Origin: Gracilinema caldarium DSM 7334
GTDB lineage: Bacteria; Spirochaetota; Spirochaetia; Treponematales; Breznakiellaceae
Assembly: GCF_000219725.1 (NCBI RefSeq)
Contig: NC_015732.1
Span: forward strand, 1,302,001-1,366,000
DNA: 64,000 nt
Reading direction: 5' to 3'
This document shows positions 27,722-36,944 of this stretch, in pieces. The notes below the pieces were generated by a model. That model ran no database searches. It was not told the DNA's origin and worked only from the letters and a program-made list of their open reading frames with translations. The stretch's first letter is position 1; every line of letters begins with the position of its first letter. The position numbers were made by a program, and so were the translations under genes.

Positions 27722-28396
27722 TCAGCGGACTTGCCCGGAGCAGTCTGAAATTGCTCTGGAAATTACCTCGATGCCTACTTTTGGGCAATTGGATGATAAG
27801 GGGCATGCAGTGCATTGAGGCTTTCGGGCTGTGCATACTCTTCTGCCATGCTGATTTAAGCAATGCCCTATGGTAATCCACTGGTTTTCCTGGTAAAGCA
27901 GGGCCAGTGCTGCTTCAACCTTGTCCGGATCCCTTGTGGTGGTAAATCCGAGTCTGAGGCAGATTCTACTCACATGGGTGTCTACGATCAGGGCTGGTTT
28001 ATTATAGCAGGCTGAAAGAATAACACTGGCTGTTTTCCGACCCACACCACGCAGTCTAGTCAGCTCTTCCATGGTATCGGGTACGTGGCCACCATAGTCT
28101 CTGAGGATGGACCTGGATAGGTCTAGTAAGGCTCGAGCTTTATCGTGATAAAAACCCGTTGAATAGATAAGGCTTTCCACTTCAACCTTATCGGCCTTTG
28201 CCATCAATTCTGGGCTGGGGAACCGTTCGAACAGGGCAGGGGTTACCTGGTTTACCCGCTCATCGGTACACTGGGCAGAAAGTACCGTAGCCACGAGAAG
28301 TTGGAAGGGATTTGTAAAATAAAGTGCCGGTCGAATGTCAGGATATAAAGGTGCCAGGGTGTTATATACGAATTGGGCCATTGTCTCACGATGCAT
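27722..28396 (-). CDS. nth: Endonuclease III
   Basis: Nth is a base-excision repair glycosylase/AP lyase for oxidised pyrimidines. The 224-residue protein has the helix-hairpin-helix LRGVGRKTA with catalytic Lys121, the catalytic Asp139 in VDTHVSR, and a [4Fe-4S] cluster motif with Cys188, Cys195, Cys198 and Cys204 (spacing 6-2-5). All key residues are present. It is divergent from ileS. Confidence 0.96.
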   Translation of the reverse strand: MHRETMAQFVYNTLAPLYPDIRPALYFTNPFQLLVATVLSAQCTDERVNQVTPALFERFPSPELMAKADKVEVESLIYSTGFYHDKARALLDLSRSILRDYGGHVPDTMEELTRLRGVGRKTASVILSACYNKPALIVDTHVSRICLRLGFTTTRDPDKVEAALALLYQENQWITIGHCLNQHGRRVCTARKPQCTACPLSSNCPKVGIEVISRAISDCSGQVR

Positions 28397-28513
28397 GGAG
28401 CCATTCTACTATCCTCATGGTTCTTCCACAAGTAAATGTCCGAGAACCACTGGAAAAAGAACGCCAGAATATGGCATAGTATGTTACATGTTGCTTCAGA
28501 GGGAGGCCCTAAA

Positions 28514-31500
28514 GTGTATAAAAGCGTAGATCCCAAGGTTGAATTTCCAAAAATGGAAGAGGAAATTCTAGCATTTTGGGAAAAAAATGACATTTTTAAT
28601 AAATCGATTGCGCAGCGAGATGGGAAGGATGAATTTGTTTTTTATGATGGTCCTCCCTTCGCAACTGGGTTACCCCATTTTGGGCATTTTGTTCCCGGGA
28701 CCATAAAGGACATTATTCCCCGCTATCAGACCATGAAGGGGAAGAAAGTAGAACGTCGATTTGGTTGGGATTGCCATGGCCTGCCGGTAGAAAATCTTAT
28801 TGAAAAAGAATTAGGTCTTAACTCAAAGACTGATATCGAGAAATTCGGGGTAGCAAATTTTAACGAAGCCTGCCGTTCTTCTGTATTACGTTATGTTTCC
28901 GAATGGCGCCGTATTGTAACCCGCCTTGGCCGCTGGGTTGATTTTGACAATGATTATAAAACCATGGATCCAGATTACATGGAATCCATCTGGTGGGTTA
29001 TGAAAACGCTCTGGGAAAAGGGGCTCCTCTATGAAGGGTACTATATTCTGCCCTATTGTCCCCGCTGTTCTACGGTACTTTCTAACCATGAGCTTAATCT
29101 GGGGGGCTACAAGGATGTCCATGATCCGGCAATAACCATAAAGTTTAAAGTGACCGGTATCATTGCATCGAGTCCTGCAGAAAAAGCAACACTTCGAGAC
29201 CTTGCCGATGATCATACCTTCCTCCTTGCCTGGACCACAACTCCCTGGACTCTACCCTCCAACCTGGCCCTCGCTGTAGGCCCTGATATTGATTATGTCC
29301 TTGTTCAGGATGGCCAGGAGCGGTACATCATGGCTGAGGCTCGTTTATCAGCCTATTACAAGAAGCCCGAAGAGTACCAGATTCTCTGGAAAAAGAAGGG
29401 ATCTGAGCTTGTCGGTATTACCTATGAACCGCTGTTTCCCTACTTTGCAGCAACAAAGGAGCAAAATGCTTTCCGTACCTATCCCGGTGATTATGTCTCT
29501 ACCGAAGATGGTACTGGTATTGTTCACATAGCTCCCGGTTTTGGTGAGGATGACCAGCGGATACTGAAAGGAACCGGTGTCCCCACCATCTGCCCGGTCG
29601 ATGCGGAATGCCGCTTTACCGATGAAGTGCCCGACTATAAAGGCCTCTTTGTTAAGGATGCGGATAAGGCAATTATTGAACGGCTTAAAACAGAGGGAAA
29701 ACTGGTAAAACGGGAACAGATTCTCCATGCCTATCCCCACTGCTGGCGCTGTTCAAGCCCCCTCATTTACCGTGCGGTAAGTTCCTGGTTTGTGAATGTT
29801 ACCAAGATAAAGCAGGATATGCTGGATGCAAACCAAGAAATCCATTGGGTCCCAGACCATATTCGGGATGGCCGTTTTGGTAAATGGCTCGAAGGTGCCC
29901 GGGACTGGGCTATCAGCCGGAACCGCTACTGGGGTAACCCCTTGCCCATCTGGAAGTGCCCCGATTGCGGAAAGACCATCTGCGTCGGCAGCCGTAAGGA
30001 ATTGCAGGATCTTTCTGGAGTAGAGGTAACCGATCTGCACAAGCACTTTGTCGATGAAATCACCATCCCCTGTTCCTGTGGCGGGACGATGAAGCGAATT
30101 CCCGAAGTGCTCGACTGCTGGTTTGAATCCGGGGCCATGCCCTATGCTCAAAACCACTATCCCTTTGAACACAAGGAATTCTTTGAGTCCCACTTCCCTG
30201 CGGACTTTATCAGCGAAGGACTCGATCAGACCCGAGGATGGTTTTACACGTTAACAATCCTCGGAGCTGCCCTCTTTAAGCGGCCAGCCTTTAAGAACTG
30301 TGTGGTCAACGGCCTCGTTCTTGCTGAGGATGGCAAAAAAATGTCTAAGAGCCTGCGGAACTATACGGATCCCATGGATGTTATCAATACCTTTGGGGCC
30401 GATGCCCTGCGGATTTTCCTTATGCACTCTGCAGTTGTTAAGGCCGATGACCTCCGCTACAGCGATGAAGGGGTTAAGGAAGTCCTTAAGAGTATTATTA
30501 TTCCCCTCTGGAACTCTTATAGCTTCTTTGTGACCTACGCCAATATTGATGGCATGAAACCCACTGGAGCACCGGACAATCCTTCCAATCCCTTGGATAA
30601 ATGGATTCTGTCAGTTGCCGAATCGATGGTAGAAAAGGTTACCGCCGCCCTCGATGGGTATGATATGAACCGTGCGATTGATCCAATCGTAGAATTTATC
30701 GATCTCCTTAATAATTGGTACATCCGCCGCTCCCGGCGCCGCTTCTGGAGAAGCGAGAACGATTCTGACAAGGCAGAAGCCTATGGCACGCTGTATAGTG
30801 TTCTTAAAAAACTGAGCCTTGTCGCTGCCCCCATTATGCCCTATACCACTGAGGCTATCTGGCAGAACCTCCGGCTAAATCAGGACCCTATTTCGGTTCA
30901 CCTTGCGGATTACCCGGTGGCTGAAATCAAACGAAAAGACCCAGCCCTTGAATATAAGATGTCTGTGGTCCAGCATGCAGTATCTATGGGTCGGGCCCTC
31001 CGCTACCAGTATAATATTAAGGTCCGTCAGCCCCTGCGGTCGGTTGAATTGGTGACCCGAAATCCTGAAGAGAAAAAGGTTCTTCTTGAAATGGAAGAAA
31101 TTGTCCGGGAAGAATTGAATGTTAAAAATGTTATTTTCCGGGAAAATGAGGAAGACCTAGTCGAATATCAGGCAAAAGCAAATTTTCGAGTCCTTGGTAA
31201 GGAACTGGGAAAGGATATGAAGGCCGCTGCTGAACGGATCGAAGCCTTAAGCCAGCATGAAATCCAGGGACTTCTGGAAGGGGCCACCCTCTCTATCGAA
31301 GTAAATGGAAAGAATGTGGACTTGACCGCTGACAAGCTCGATATCCGCCGTATTGAGAAGGCTCAGGTGAAGGTTCTCAATGAAGGAACCCTTACGGTTG
31401 GATTAGATACAGAGGTTACTGAAGAACTAGCCCAGGAAGGAGATGTCCGTGACCTTGTTCGGGGGATTCAGAACCTCAGAAAGGAAAGCGGCCTCGATGT

Positions 31501-31681
31501 AACCGACCGAATTAACTTATTCCTCTTTGGTTCAGATAAGCTCAAAGCAGCCTTTAAGTCCTTTACAGATTATATAGCCCAAGAAACCCTGGCTGTCAGT
31601 ATCGAATGGAAGGAAACTTCCCCCATGACTGAGGTAGAAGCCGGTGATGAATCTTGGAAAGTAGCCCTCACAAAGGTATAA
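28514..31681 (+). CDS. ileS: Isoleucyl-tRNA synthetase, eukaryotic-like type
   Basis: I start at GTG 28514, which has GGGAGG seven bases upstream and gives the usual V/MYKxVDPKVxFPKMEEE beginning; a longer frame from 28436 has no ribosome site. The 1055-residue enzyme has HFGH (55-58) as its HIGH motif, a CP1 editing domain (TTPWTLPSN), a zinc region (HCWRC), and KMSKS near 609. Layout and the WFVNVTKIK and GRFGKWLEGARDWAISRNRYWG segments resemble type 2, eukaryotic-like IleRS, which is known for mupirocin resistance in other bacteria. No T-box is seen upstream. Confidence 0.96.
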   Translation: MYKSVDPKVEFPKMEEEILAFWEKNDIFNKSIAQRDGKDEFVFYDGPPFATGLPHFGHFVPGTIKDIIPRYQTMKGKKVERRFGWDCHGLPVENLIEKELGLNSKTDIEKFGVANFNEACRSSVLRYVSEWRRIVTRLGRWVDFDNDYKTMDPDYMESIWWVMKTLWEKGLLYEGYYILPYCPRCSTVLSNHELNLGGYKDVHDPAITIKFKVTGIIASSPAEKATLRDLADDHTFLLAWTTTPWTLPSNLALAVGPDIDYVLVQDGQERYIMAEARLSAYYKKPEEYQILWKKKGSELVGITYEPLFPYFAATKEQNAFRTYPGDYVSTEDGTGIVHIAPGFGEDDQRILKGTGVPTICPVDAECRFTDEVPDYKGLFVKDADKAIIERLKTEGKLVKREQILHAYPHCWRCSSPLIYRAVSSWFVNVTKIKQDMLDANQEIHWVPDHIRDGRFGKWLEGARDWAISRNRYWGNPLPIWKCPDCGKTICVGSRKELQDLSGVEVTDLHKHFVDEITIPCSCGGTMKRIPEVLDCWFESGAMPYAQNHYPFEHKEFFESHFPADFISEGLDQTRGWFYTLTILGAALFKRPAFKNCVVNGLVLAEDGKKMSKSLRNYTDPMDVINTFGADALRIFLMHSAVVKADDLRYSDEGVKEVLKSIIIPLWNSYSFFVTYANIDGMKPTGAPDNPSNPLDKWILSVAESMVEKVTAALDGYDMNRAIDPIVEFIDLLNNWYIRRSRRRFWRSENDSDKAEAYGTLYSVLKKLSLVAAPIMPYTTEAIWQNLRLNQDPISVHLADYPVAEIKRKDPALEYKMSVVQHAVSMGRALRYQYNIKVRQPLRSVELVTRNPEEKKVLLEMEEIVREELNVKNVIFRENEEDLVEYQAKANFRVLGKELGKDMKAAAERIEALSQHEIQGLLEGATLSIEVNGKNVDLTADKLDIRRIEKAQVKVLNEGTLTVGLDTEVTEELAQEGDVRDLVRGIQNLRKESGLDVTDRINLFLFGSDKLKAAFKSFTDYIAQETLAVSIEWKETSPMTEVEAGDESWKVALTKV

Positions 31682-31696
31682 ACGAGGGACTTCAGG

Positions 31697-32731
31697 TTGA
31701 TGAACCGCAGGGCGTTTTGGGTACCTTTACTACGTTTCCTCAGCAGTGCTATGCTTGGCATAGCACTGCTCAGTTTGTTCTCCTGTGCGACCGTTTCTTC
31801 TGGTCCTTCATCTGCTGCTTCTGCCACAGATCGTGCTCTTCTCCTAAACCCCTTTGCAAAGCTTCCGTCGGGGGCGTCCCTTTATGTGTATGGAGATATT
31901 GAGAAGACTCGTAATCTAATAAATGGGTTATATCGCTTAGGTCCAGTGAAAGCTTTACAAAGAATTCCCGAAAAGAGCCTTGCCAAAGTAGGGACGGTCT
32001 ATGGGGCACTCTATAATGAAGAGGAGCCTCAGCGGTTTTATATCCTGGTTTCGGGCCGTTTCCCTGTTGTTCGGACCTTTCTATCCTTGACATTCAGTCC
32101 TGATTGGAAACAAAAACGTACCGAAGGCTTTTCCTATTGGCGTTCAGAAAAGGATGGCCTATCTCTTCATATCGATTCAAAACAGATGGTCATTACCGAT
32201 GGAATACCGCTGAAAGGTTCTTCTGAAGAAAGGCCTTTAAAGTCAGGATCATTGCAAAACAACGTTAATGGTGAAGCAGGGGGAGAGCCTGCGGACCTTA
32301 TAGCTGGTACCAATTTTTTTCTGATGTTCAATAAGCCCAGGACAATAATTCAATCTTTTATAAGCGGATTGGGGCCTTTGGGTGAGAGTTTTAACATCCC
32401 TGTAGAAAAGGTTATCTTCAGGGTCTATCCATCAGCAAAGCCGGGAATTTATGAAGTACAGGCCAACCTGGTAACCTCAAGCCCAACCTATGGGAAAGCC
32501 TTGGGAGCCCTGATCTCATTGGTTACCCGATTTATGCCACCCGTAAGTGATAGCATGGACTCATCCCAGCCTGAGCAGGTTATACAACGGATGGCGGTAT
32601 TACTTCTTTCAGAACGACCGGTGGTCGAAGGCCCTTTGGTAAATCTGAGCAGTAAACCTATTACTGAGGCAGAGCTTACTTTACTTTTGCATAGCTTATT
32701 AGTATATTCTGAACAAAACAAACTATTTTGA
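31697..32731 (+). CDS. Putative lipoprotein of unknown function
   Basis: Translation begins at TTG 31697 or ATG 31700. The N-terminus has Arg residues, a hydrophobic stretch and a lipobox LFSC, so the protein should be lipid-anchored. The mature part (about 315 residues) is rich in beta strands and has no domain I recognise. It starts 15 bp after ileS and may be on its transcript. Confidence 0.75.
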   Translation: MMNRRAFWVPLLRFLSSAMLGIALLSLFSCATVSSGPSSAASATDRALLLNPFAKLPSGASLYVYGDIEKTRNLINGLYRLGPVKALQRIPEKSLAKVGTVYGALYNEEEPQRFYILVSGRFPVVRTFLSLTFSPDWKQKRTEGFSYWRSEKDGLSLHIDSKQMVITDGIPLKGSSEERPLKSGSLQNNVNGEAGGEPADLIAGTNFFLMFNKPRTIIQSFISGLGPLGESFNIPVEKVIFRVYPSAKPGIYEVQANLVTSSPTYGKALGALISLVTRFMPPVSDSMDSSQPEQVIQRMAVLLLSERPVVEGPLVNLSSKPITEAELTLLLHSLLVYSEQNKLF

Positions 32732-32753
32732 TACATACGGAGAGGTGCATAAA

Positions 32754-33023
32754 ATGCCAACCTATGAATATGAATGCAAAACCTGTGGACACAACTTTGA
32801 AGTATTTCAGAACATGAGCGACCCCGCACTAACATCCTGTCCTGAATGTGGTAATGAGGTGCGCCGGCTCATTAATGGCGGTACGGGTATCATTTTCAAA
32901 GGATCGGGCTTCTATGTAACCGACAAGGGCAGTTCTAAATCTTCATCTTCTTCAAGTTCTGCTTCCTGCTCTGCCTGTAGTGCTTCCGATTCCGGAACCT
33001 GTGCGTCTAAAACCGCTGTCTAA
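32754..33023 (+). CDS. FmdB-type zinc-ribbon protein with Ser/Cys-rich tail
   Basis: I start at MPTYEYEC (ATG 32754), preceded by GGAGAGG. The 89-residue protein has the FmdB regulatory domain: YECKTCGHNFEV, then SCPECGNEVRRLINGG and FKGSGFYVTD, with two CxxC pairs for zinc. The tail is a serine run followed by CSAC and a lone Cys. The family was first seen near formamidase genes; its general role is unknown. Confidence 0.93.
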   Translation: MPTYEYECKTCGHNFEVFQNMSDPALTSCPECGNEVRRLINGGTGIIFKGSGFYVTDKGSSKSSSSSSSASCSACSASDSGTCASKTAV

Positions 33024-33032
33024 TGTAACAAT

Positions 33033-33548
33033 ATGGCCTTGCCGCTTCGATTGTCTTTGCGGTACCATCCGCTTTTTTTAGAGTTGGGGCGGCATATTCA
33101 AAAACAGACCTGGGGAGCCTTACGGGGGGCCGAACTGCAGGGTATGGTTGCTGACCCATCTCAAGCAAGGGAGCTTATTGCCTTGTTTTGTTATATCCTG
33201 GGCGTACCAAAACAAAAGGTAGCAAACTTCCAAGGTTCAGTCATTCATATCATTTTGTTATATCCTTCATGTTCCCTTCAGGTTTTACTTTCCCTTGTTC
33301 CTTATAAGGTTGTAAATCCTACCCTCTGGGGAAGTCTTTCCTTTTCAACAGAACAAATGGTCGAATTTCGGTATGGCCAGGAATATTTTATAGCCTGTGC
33401 CCCCAGGGAAGGAACCTTCTACCATGTAGCATTACCAGAAGGAAGTCCTGAGTATTATCGGGCCTTAGATGTAAGTCGGGGAAGCCTGGTTTTGCCCAAG
33501 GAACTTGAACTTGAGGTAGATGATTTTATACAATCCCTTTCATTATGA
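33033..33548 (+). CDS. Hypothetical protein
   Basis: This 171-residue protein is not one I recognise. It has no signal peptide or membrane helix. The N-terminus is basic, a central segment (VIHIILLYPSCSLQVLLSLVPY) is strongly hydrophobic, and the C-terminus is acidic (ELELEVDDFIQ). It lies 9 bp after the FmdB-type gene and overlaps the next gene by four bases, so it is part of a three-gene unit of small proteins. Confidence 0.7.
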   Translation: MALPLRLSLRYHPLFLELGRHIQKQTWGALRGAELQGMVADPSQARELIALFCYILGVPKQKVANFQGSVIHIILLYPSCSLQVLLSLVPYKVVNPTLWGSLSFSTEQMVEFRYGQEYFIACAPREGTFYHVALPEGSPEYYRALDVSRGSLVLPKELELEVDDFIQSLSL

Positions 33549-33886
33549 AAGGTTTATCAAAAGGACCCCTCTTTTTTTGCGAAAACTGTGGATCTCCGGT
33601 ACCCAAGGATGCAAAAAAATGTCCTACCTGTGGACGCTTTTTTGCTCATGTTCGTTGTCCCTCATGTAACTTTACCGGTCCTGAATCTCTCTTCTCTGAG
33701 GGCTGTCCAATGTGTGGTTATTCTAGCCCTCAAACTCAGCATACTTCTGTACGAAAGGACTCCTGTTTTATGCATTCAGGTACGAGCCACGGCTCTGTTA
33801 CGCCGCTTCCATGGTGGGTGTATGGTATAACCTTCCTTGCCTTTATTGCAGTGATCCTAACAGCCGTGATGACCTTAATAAAATAA
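33545..33886 (+). CDS. Double zinc-ribbon membrane protein
   Basis: The 113-residue protein has four CxxC knuckles (CENCG, CPTCG, CPSC, CPMCG) forming two zinc ribbons, then a linker and one C-terminal membrane helix (WWVYGITFLAFIAVILTAVM). The ribbons should face the cytoplasm on a tail anchor. Function unknown. It is translationally coupled to the preceding gene. Confidence 0.82.
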   Translation: MKGLSKGPLFFCENCGSPVPKDAKKCPTCGRFFAHVRCPSCNFTGPESLFSEGCPMCGYSSPQTQHTSVRKDSCFMHSGTSHGSVTPLPWWVYGITFLAFIAVILTAVMTLIK

Positions 33887-33936
33887 TGAAATAAGTATGT
33901 ACAGGCTTTAGGCTTGTCTCATTACTTTCTGAGCCC

Positions 33937-34953
33937 TTAATACCTAAAGGGTGTTGATTTTCCGCAATGGTTGCAGAAATAACTGAGTGACTCCTGGCTA
34001 AACGCAAGGTGGGGTTGTGAAACCATATATCCATGTCGCTCTACAAGGGGTTTTCCGCAGTATCTACAAAGGGTGCTGTTATCTTCTCCCCAGACATTAC
34101 CCATATAGACGAAGGAAAGTCGTCCCCGAACCATATTTTTAATCTCTTGTAAAAGAGCTGGTTTGGTTGCCGGTTCATGCCATTTGTATGCGGGGTGATA
34201 TGCCGATAGATGCCAGGGAATGTCCGGTGAAAGCCCGGCAAGGAATTCAACTATACCTTCTGCTTCTGCAAGAGAATCATTCATACCAGTTACAATAAGG
34301 GTCGTAATCTCCAGATGTACGCCCATTTCGTAGGCCAATTCCAAGAATCTGCATACCGTTGGAAGATCCCCTCCCAGTTTTTGTTGATAGGTTTCAGCTT
34401 TAAAACTTTTAAGGTCTATATTGGCAGCATCGGTCAGCGCCAGTACATCTCTGGCCGGTTGTTCCAAAATACAGCCATTTGAAACAAGTACGTTAGCGAG
34501 TCCCTGTTTTCTTGCTTCCTGCATGGCCTCGAGGATATATTCGATGTGCACCAGTGGTTCCGAATAGGTATAGGCGATAGCTCCAGTTCCGGAATTGACT
34601 GCAAGCTGAATCAGTGCTTCCGGTTCTAAGGTTCGGAACAGTATATCCGTTTCCTGGGATATTTCCCAGTTCTGGCAGAAAGGACAATGGAAATTACATC
34701 CCAGAAAACCGACGGAAAGAATAGATGAACCAGGCCGGAAATGGTACAGGGGCTTTTTTTCTATGGGGTCTATGGAAATACTGCTGATACTGCCAAAAAA
34801 GGGGAGGTTAACACCTCCCTTGGCGCCTTGCCGTACTTTACATCTTCCGAAACTACCCGGTTTTAGAGCACAGTGATGGGGACATAATTCGCAATGTACC
34901 AGGGACGGTGTTTCAGTACTTGTACTGAAATAGTGCCCCTGACTGATGTTCAT
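33937..34953 (-). CDS. AmrS-like radical SAM protein (pyruvate formate-lyase-activating-enzyme family)
   Basis: The 338-residue protein has a radical SAM cluster motif GCNFHCPFCQN (Cys86, Cys90, Cys93) and an N-terminal cysteine set (Cys21, Cys24, Cys28, Cys38; CELCPHHC), as in the AmmeMemoRadiSam system enzyme AmrS. Unlike short members it ends with a zinc-ribbon-like tail (CRYCG, CNHCG). AmrA and AmrB are not adjacent. It overlaps the upstream 126-residue gene by four bases. The substrate is unknown; assignment to the family is firm. Confidence 0.9.
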   Translation of the reverse strand: MNISQGHYFSTSTETPSLVHCELCPHHCALKPGSFGRCKVRQGAKGGVNLPFFGSISSISIDPIEKKPLYHFRPGSSILSVGFLGCNFHCPFCQNWEISQETDILFRTLEPEALIQLAVNSGTGAIAYTYSEPLVHIEYILEAMQEARKQGLANVLVSNGCILEQPARDVLALTDAANIDLKSFKAETYQQKLGGDLPTVCRFLELAYEMGVHLEITTLIVTGMNDSLAEAEGIVEFLAGLSPDIPWHLSAYHPAYKWHEPATKPALLQEIKNMVRGRLSFVYMGNVWGEDNSTLCRYCGKPLVERHGYMVSQPHLAFSQESLSYFCNHCGKSTPFRY

Positions 34954-35327
34954 TTGTTCAGGCTCCGTAGGAGTCGCTCATGTAAGGATCGAGATGTATT
35001 GATAAATTGCAGTGTATCCTGCACCTCAAAGGGTTCATGAATAACCCCATAGGCGCCTTTCCGGACCCATATTTTTACAATTCTCAGACTTTCACCGGTT
35101 TCGGTAACCACTGAAGGCTGGTCTTCTACAAAGAGAATATCACAGAGCTTAAATTCCATGATGATGGGATTCGTTCCCAGTGGATCATAAACAAAAATGA
35201 GCTTTTCAGGTTCAAAGGGATGTTGGCGAGGATAACCGGAAAAAACCACACCATCCTTTGGAGGGTTGCCTGAGTATTTAGTAATTTCAAACAAAGGGGC
35301 TGTTTCAAGATAGGTTGAAATGCTCAT
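34950..35327 (-). CDS. Hypothetical protein, co-transcribed with the AmrS-like gene
   Basis: The start at 35327 (MSISTYLETAP) is fixed by GGGAGGA six bases upstream; a longer frame to 35372 has none. The 125-residue protein is soluble, with alternating beta strands (VVFSGYP, KLIFVYDPLG, SLRIVKIWVRKG) and a C-terminal helix. I do not recognise it. It is coupled to the radical SAM gene by a 4-bp overlap. Confidence 0.75.
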   Translation of the reverse strand: MSISTYLETAPLFEITKYSGNPPKDGVVFSGYPRQHPFEPEKLIFVYDPLGTNPIIMEFKLCDILFVEDQPSVVTETGESLRIVKIWVRKGAYGVIHEPFEVQDTLQFINTSRSLHERLLRSLNK

Positions 35328-35388
35328 AATTCCTCCCATATAAACTATACGAATATTTATAAAGGAGGGCAAGTTTTTATAGCAGATC

Positions 35389-36018
35389 TTATTTTATCAG
35401 ACTGTTAATTGGCAGCCCCAATTTATCCAGTTTTGGAGCAATCACAACCCTGCAATACCCTGCATAGGGATGTCGTTCATAGTAATTCTGATGATAATCC
35501 TCTGCAGGCCAGAAGATCTTGAGGGGTTCAACCTTGGTTACTATGGGTTTAGTATAAACCTTACGGTTTGTTAGGTTTGTTATAAAGTCCATGACCTGTT
35601 TTTTTTGTTCATCATTTGTGTAAAGAATAATTGACCGGTATTGGGTACCCACATCAGCACCCTGTCTGTTTTCTGAGGTAGGGTCGTGGGCTTTAAAAAA
35701 TATGTCTAATATTTCTATGAGGGTTATTTTTATTGGGTCAAATTCGATCTTAACCACCTCTGCATGTCCGGTGAGACCTGTACATACCTGCTCATAGGTA
35801 GGATATTCTGTTGTGCCCCCAGCATAGCCGGAAATGGCAGATTCTATGCCATGTATTCGTTCATAAACCGCTTCGATACACCAAAAACATCCCCCGCCAA
35901 GGACGATTGTTTCTTTATGAGCAATAGGTTCCATACCGTTTGTTCCTCCCAGGGATACAAGGCTCAGAATACTGATCAAAAGTCCCCTCCGAAGCCATTG
36001 CATATCTCTATATTTCAT
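35389..36018 (-). CDS. msrA: Peptide methionine sulfoxide reductase MsrA, probably exported
   Basis: MsrA reduces methionine-S-sulfoxide in proteins. The catalytic GCFWC is present (Cys44, Cys47), with GYAGGTTEYPTYEQVCTGLTGHAEVV and YRSIILY. The first 28 residues (basic head, then LLISILSLVSLGG) look like a signal peptide or anchor, suggesting action in the envelope. A resolving Cys near the C-terminus (YCRVV) exists. It is upstream of the 126-residue and radical SAM genes on the same strand, 61 bp apart. Confidence 0.94.
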   Translation of the reverse strand: MKYRDMQWLRRGLLISILSLVSLGGTNGMEPIAHKETIVLGGGCFWCIEAVYERIHGIESAISGYAGGTTEYPTYEQVCTGLTGHAEVVKIEFDPIKITLIEILDIFFKAHDPTSENRQGADVGTQYRSIILYTNDEQKKQVMDFITNLTNRKVYTKPIVTKVEPLKIFWPAEDYHQNYYERHPYAGYCRVVIAPKLDKLGLPINSLIK

Positions 36019-36101
36019 ACTAATAAAGTAATATATATTTCTTTAAAAGAAAACAAACTTAGGAGTAGGATCCCTCTTTATCATTGACCCGAAGGTCTTT
36101 A

Positions 36102-36944
36102 ATGACTATGGTGTACCTTATGAATCAGCAAAATGACCGATGGTTTATTTTCCGAGAGGGAGAACTGTTAATGCCACAGGATGAGGATGTTTCATCAGCA
36201 GTCTGTGGACTTGAGCTGCATCTTGGTGAGCCTTTCATCAATATGAAAGAACACTTTGTGGTATCCGAAGAAATGGGCCCTTTTCATGTGCTTTATGTAG
36301 ATGCCGATAGGGATGTTCCTGAATTACTGCAATGGCAGACTGTACCAATCAGAACCTTGCTGGGAGCATTGAATGCGCCATTGCTGACTGGTTCTGCATG
36401 GGAGCATCTATCCCGTTTTCTTAAAGCCTTTCATGTAGCCCAGTGGCGACAGGCTTCTCGGTTCTGTGGATATTGTGGGTCCCCCCAGGAAGACACTGTT
36501 GACGAGCTTGCCCGTCAATGTGTCCGATGCGGCAGGCGGGAGTATCCACGGATTGCTCCTGCGGTTATTGTAGCGATTACGGACCAGTACAATCGGCTCC
36601 TGCTTGCCCATAACAGCAAATTTAAAAATACTATGTATGCCCTCGTTGCAGGTTTTGTCGAAGCCGGTGAACGGCTCGAGGACACGGTACACCGGGAAAT
36701 TAAGGAAGAGGTTGGTATTGAGGTTGAATCGGTCTCGTATGTAGCATCTCAGCCCTGGCCATTTCCTGGTTCACTCATGCTAGCTTTTGAGGCACAATAC
36801 CTCAGGGGAGATATCCGTTGTGACGGAAAGGAAATCATAGATGCCCGCTGGGTTACTCCGGATACGTTGCCTGAAATTCCCGGTCCCGGTTCTATTTCCC
36901 GCTTTCTTATCGATCGCTGGCTTGCCCGGTGGGCATCCCGATAG
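36102..36944 (+). CDS. nudC: NADH pyrophosphatase NudC
   Basis: NudC cleaves NAD(H) to NMN(H) and AMP and removes NAD caps from RNA. I start at ATG 36102, after GAAGG; TTG 36084 is also in frame. In numbering from 36084, a zinc ribbon has Cys128, Cys131, Cys146 and Cys149, the Nudix box is GFVEAGERLEDTVHREIKEEVG (190-211), and the NADH-specific SQPWPFPGS is at 222-230. Its end overlaps the convergent fumarase gene by 38 bp. Confidence 0.95.
   Translation: MTMVYLMNQQNDRWFIFREGELLMPQDEDVSSAVCGLELHLGEPFINMKEHFVVSEEMGPFHVLYVDADRDVPELLQWQTVPIRTLLGALNAPLLTGSAWEHLSRFLKAFHVAQWRQASRFCGYCGSPQEDTVDELARQCVRCGRREYPRIAPAVIVAITDQYNRLLLAHNSKFKNTMYALVAGFVEAGERLEDTVHREIKEEVGIEVESVSYVASQPWPFPGSLMLAFEAQYLRGDIRCDGKEIIDARWVTPDTLPEIPGPGSISRFLIDRWLARWASR

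Noticed and set aside
28397-28513. T-box or other tRNA-sensing leader before ileS
   Set aside because: Only a 7-bp stem with an 18-base loop (28418-28449) is visible. The T-box core motif and terminator/antiterminator pair are not present.
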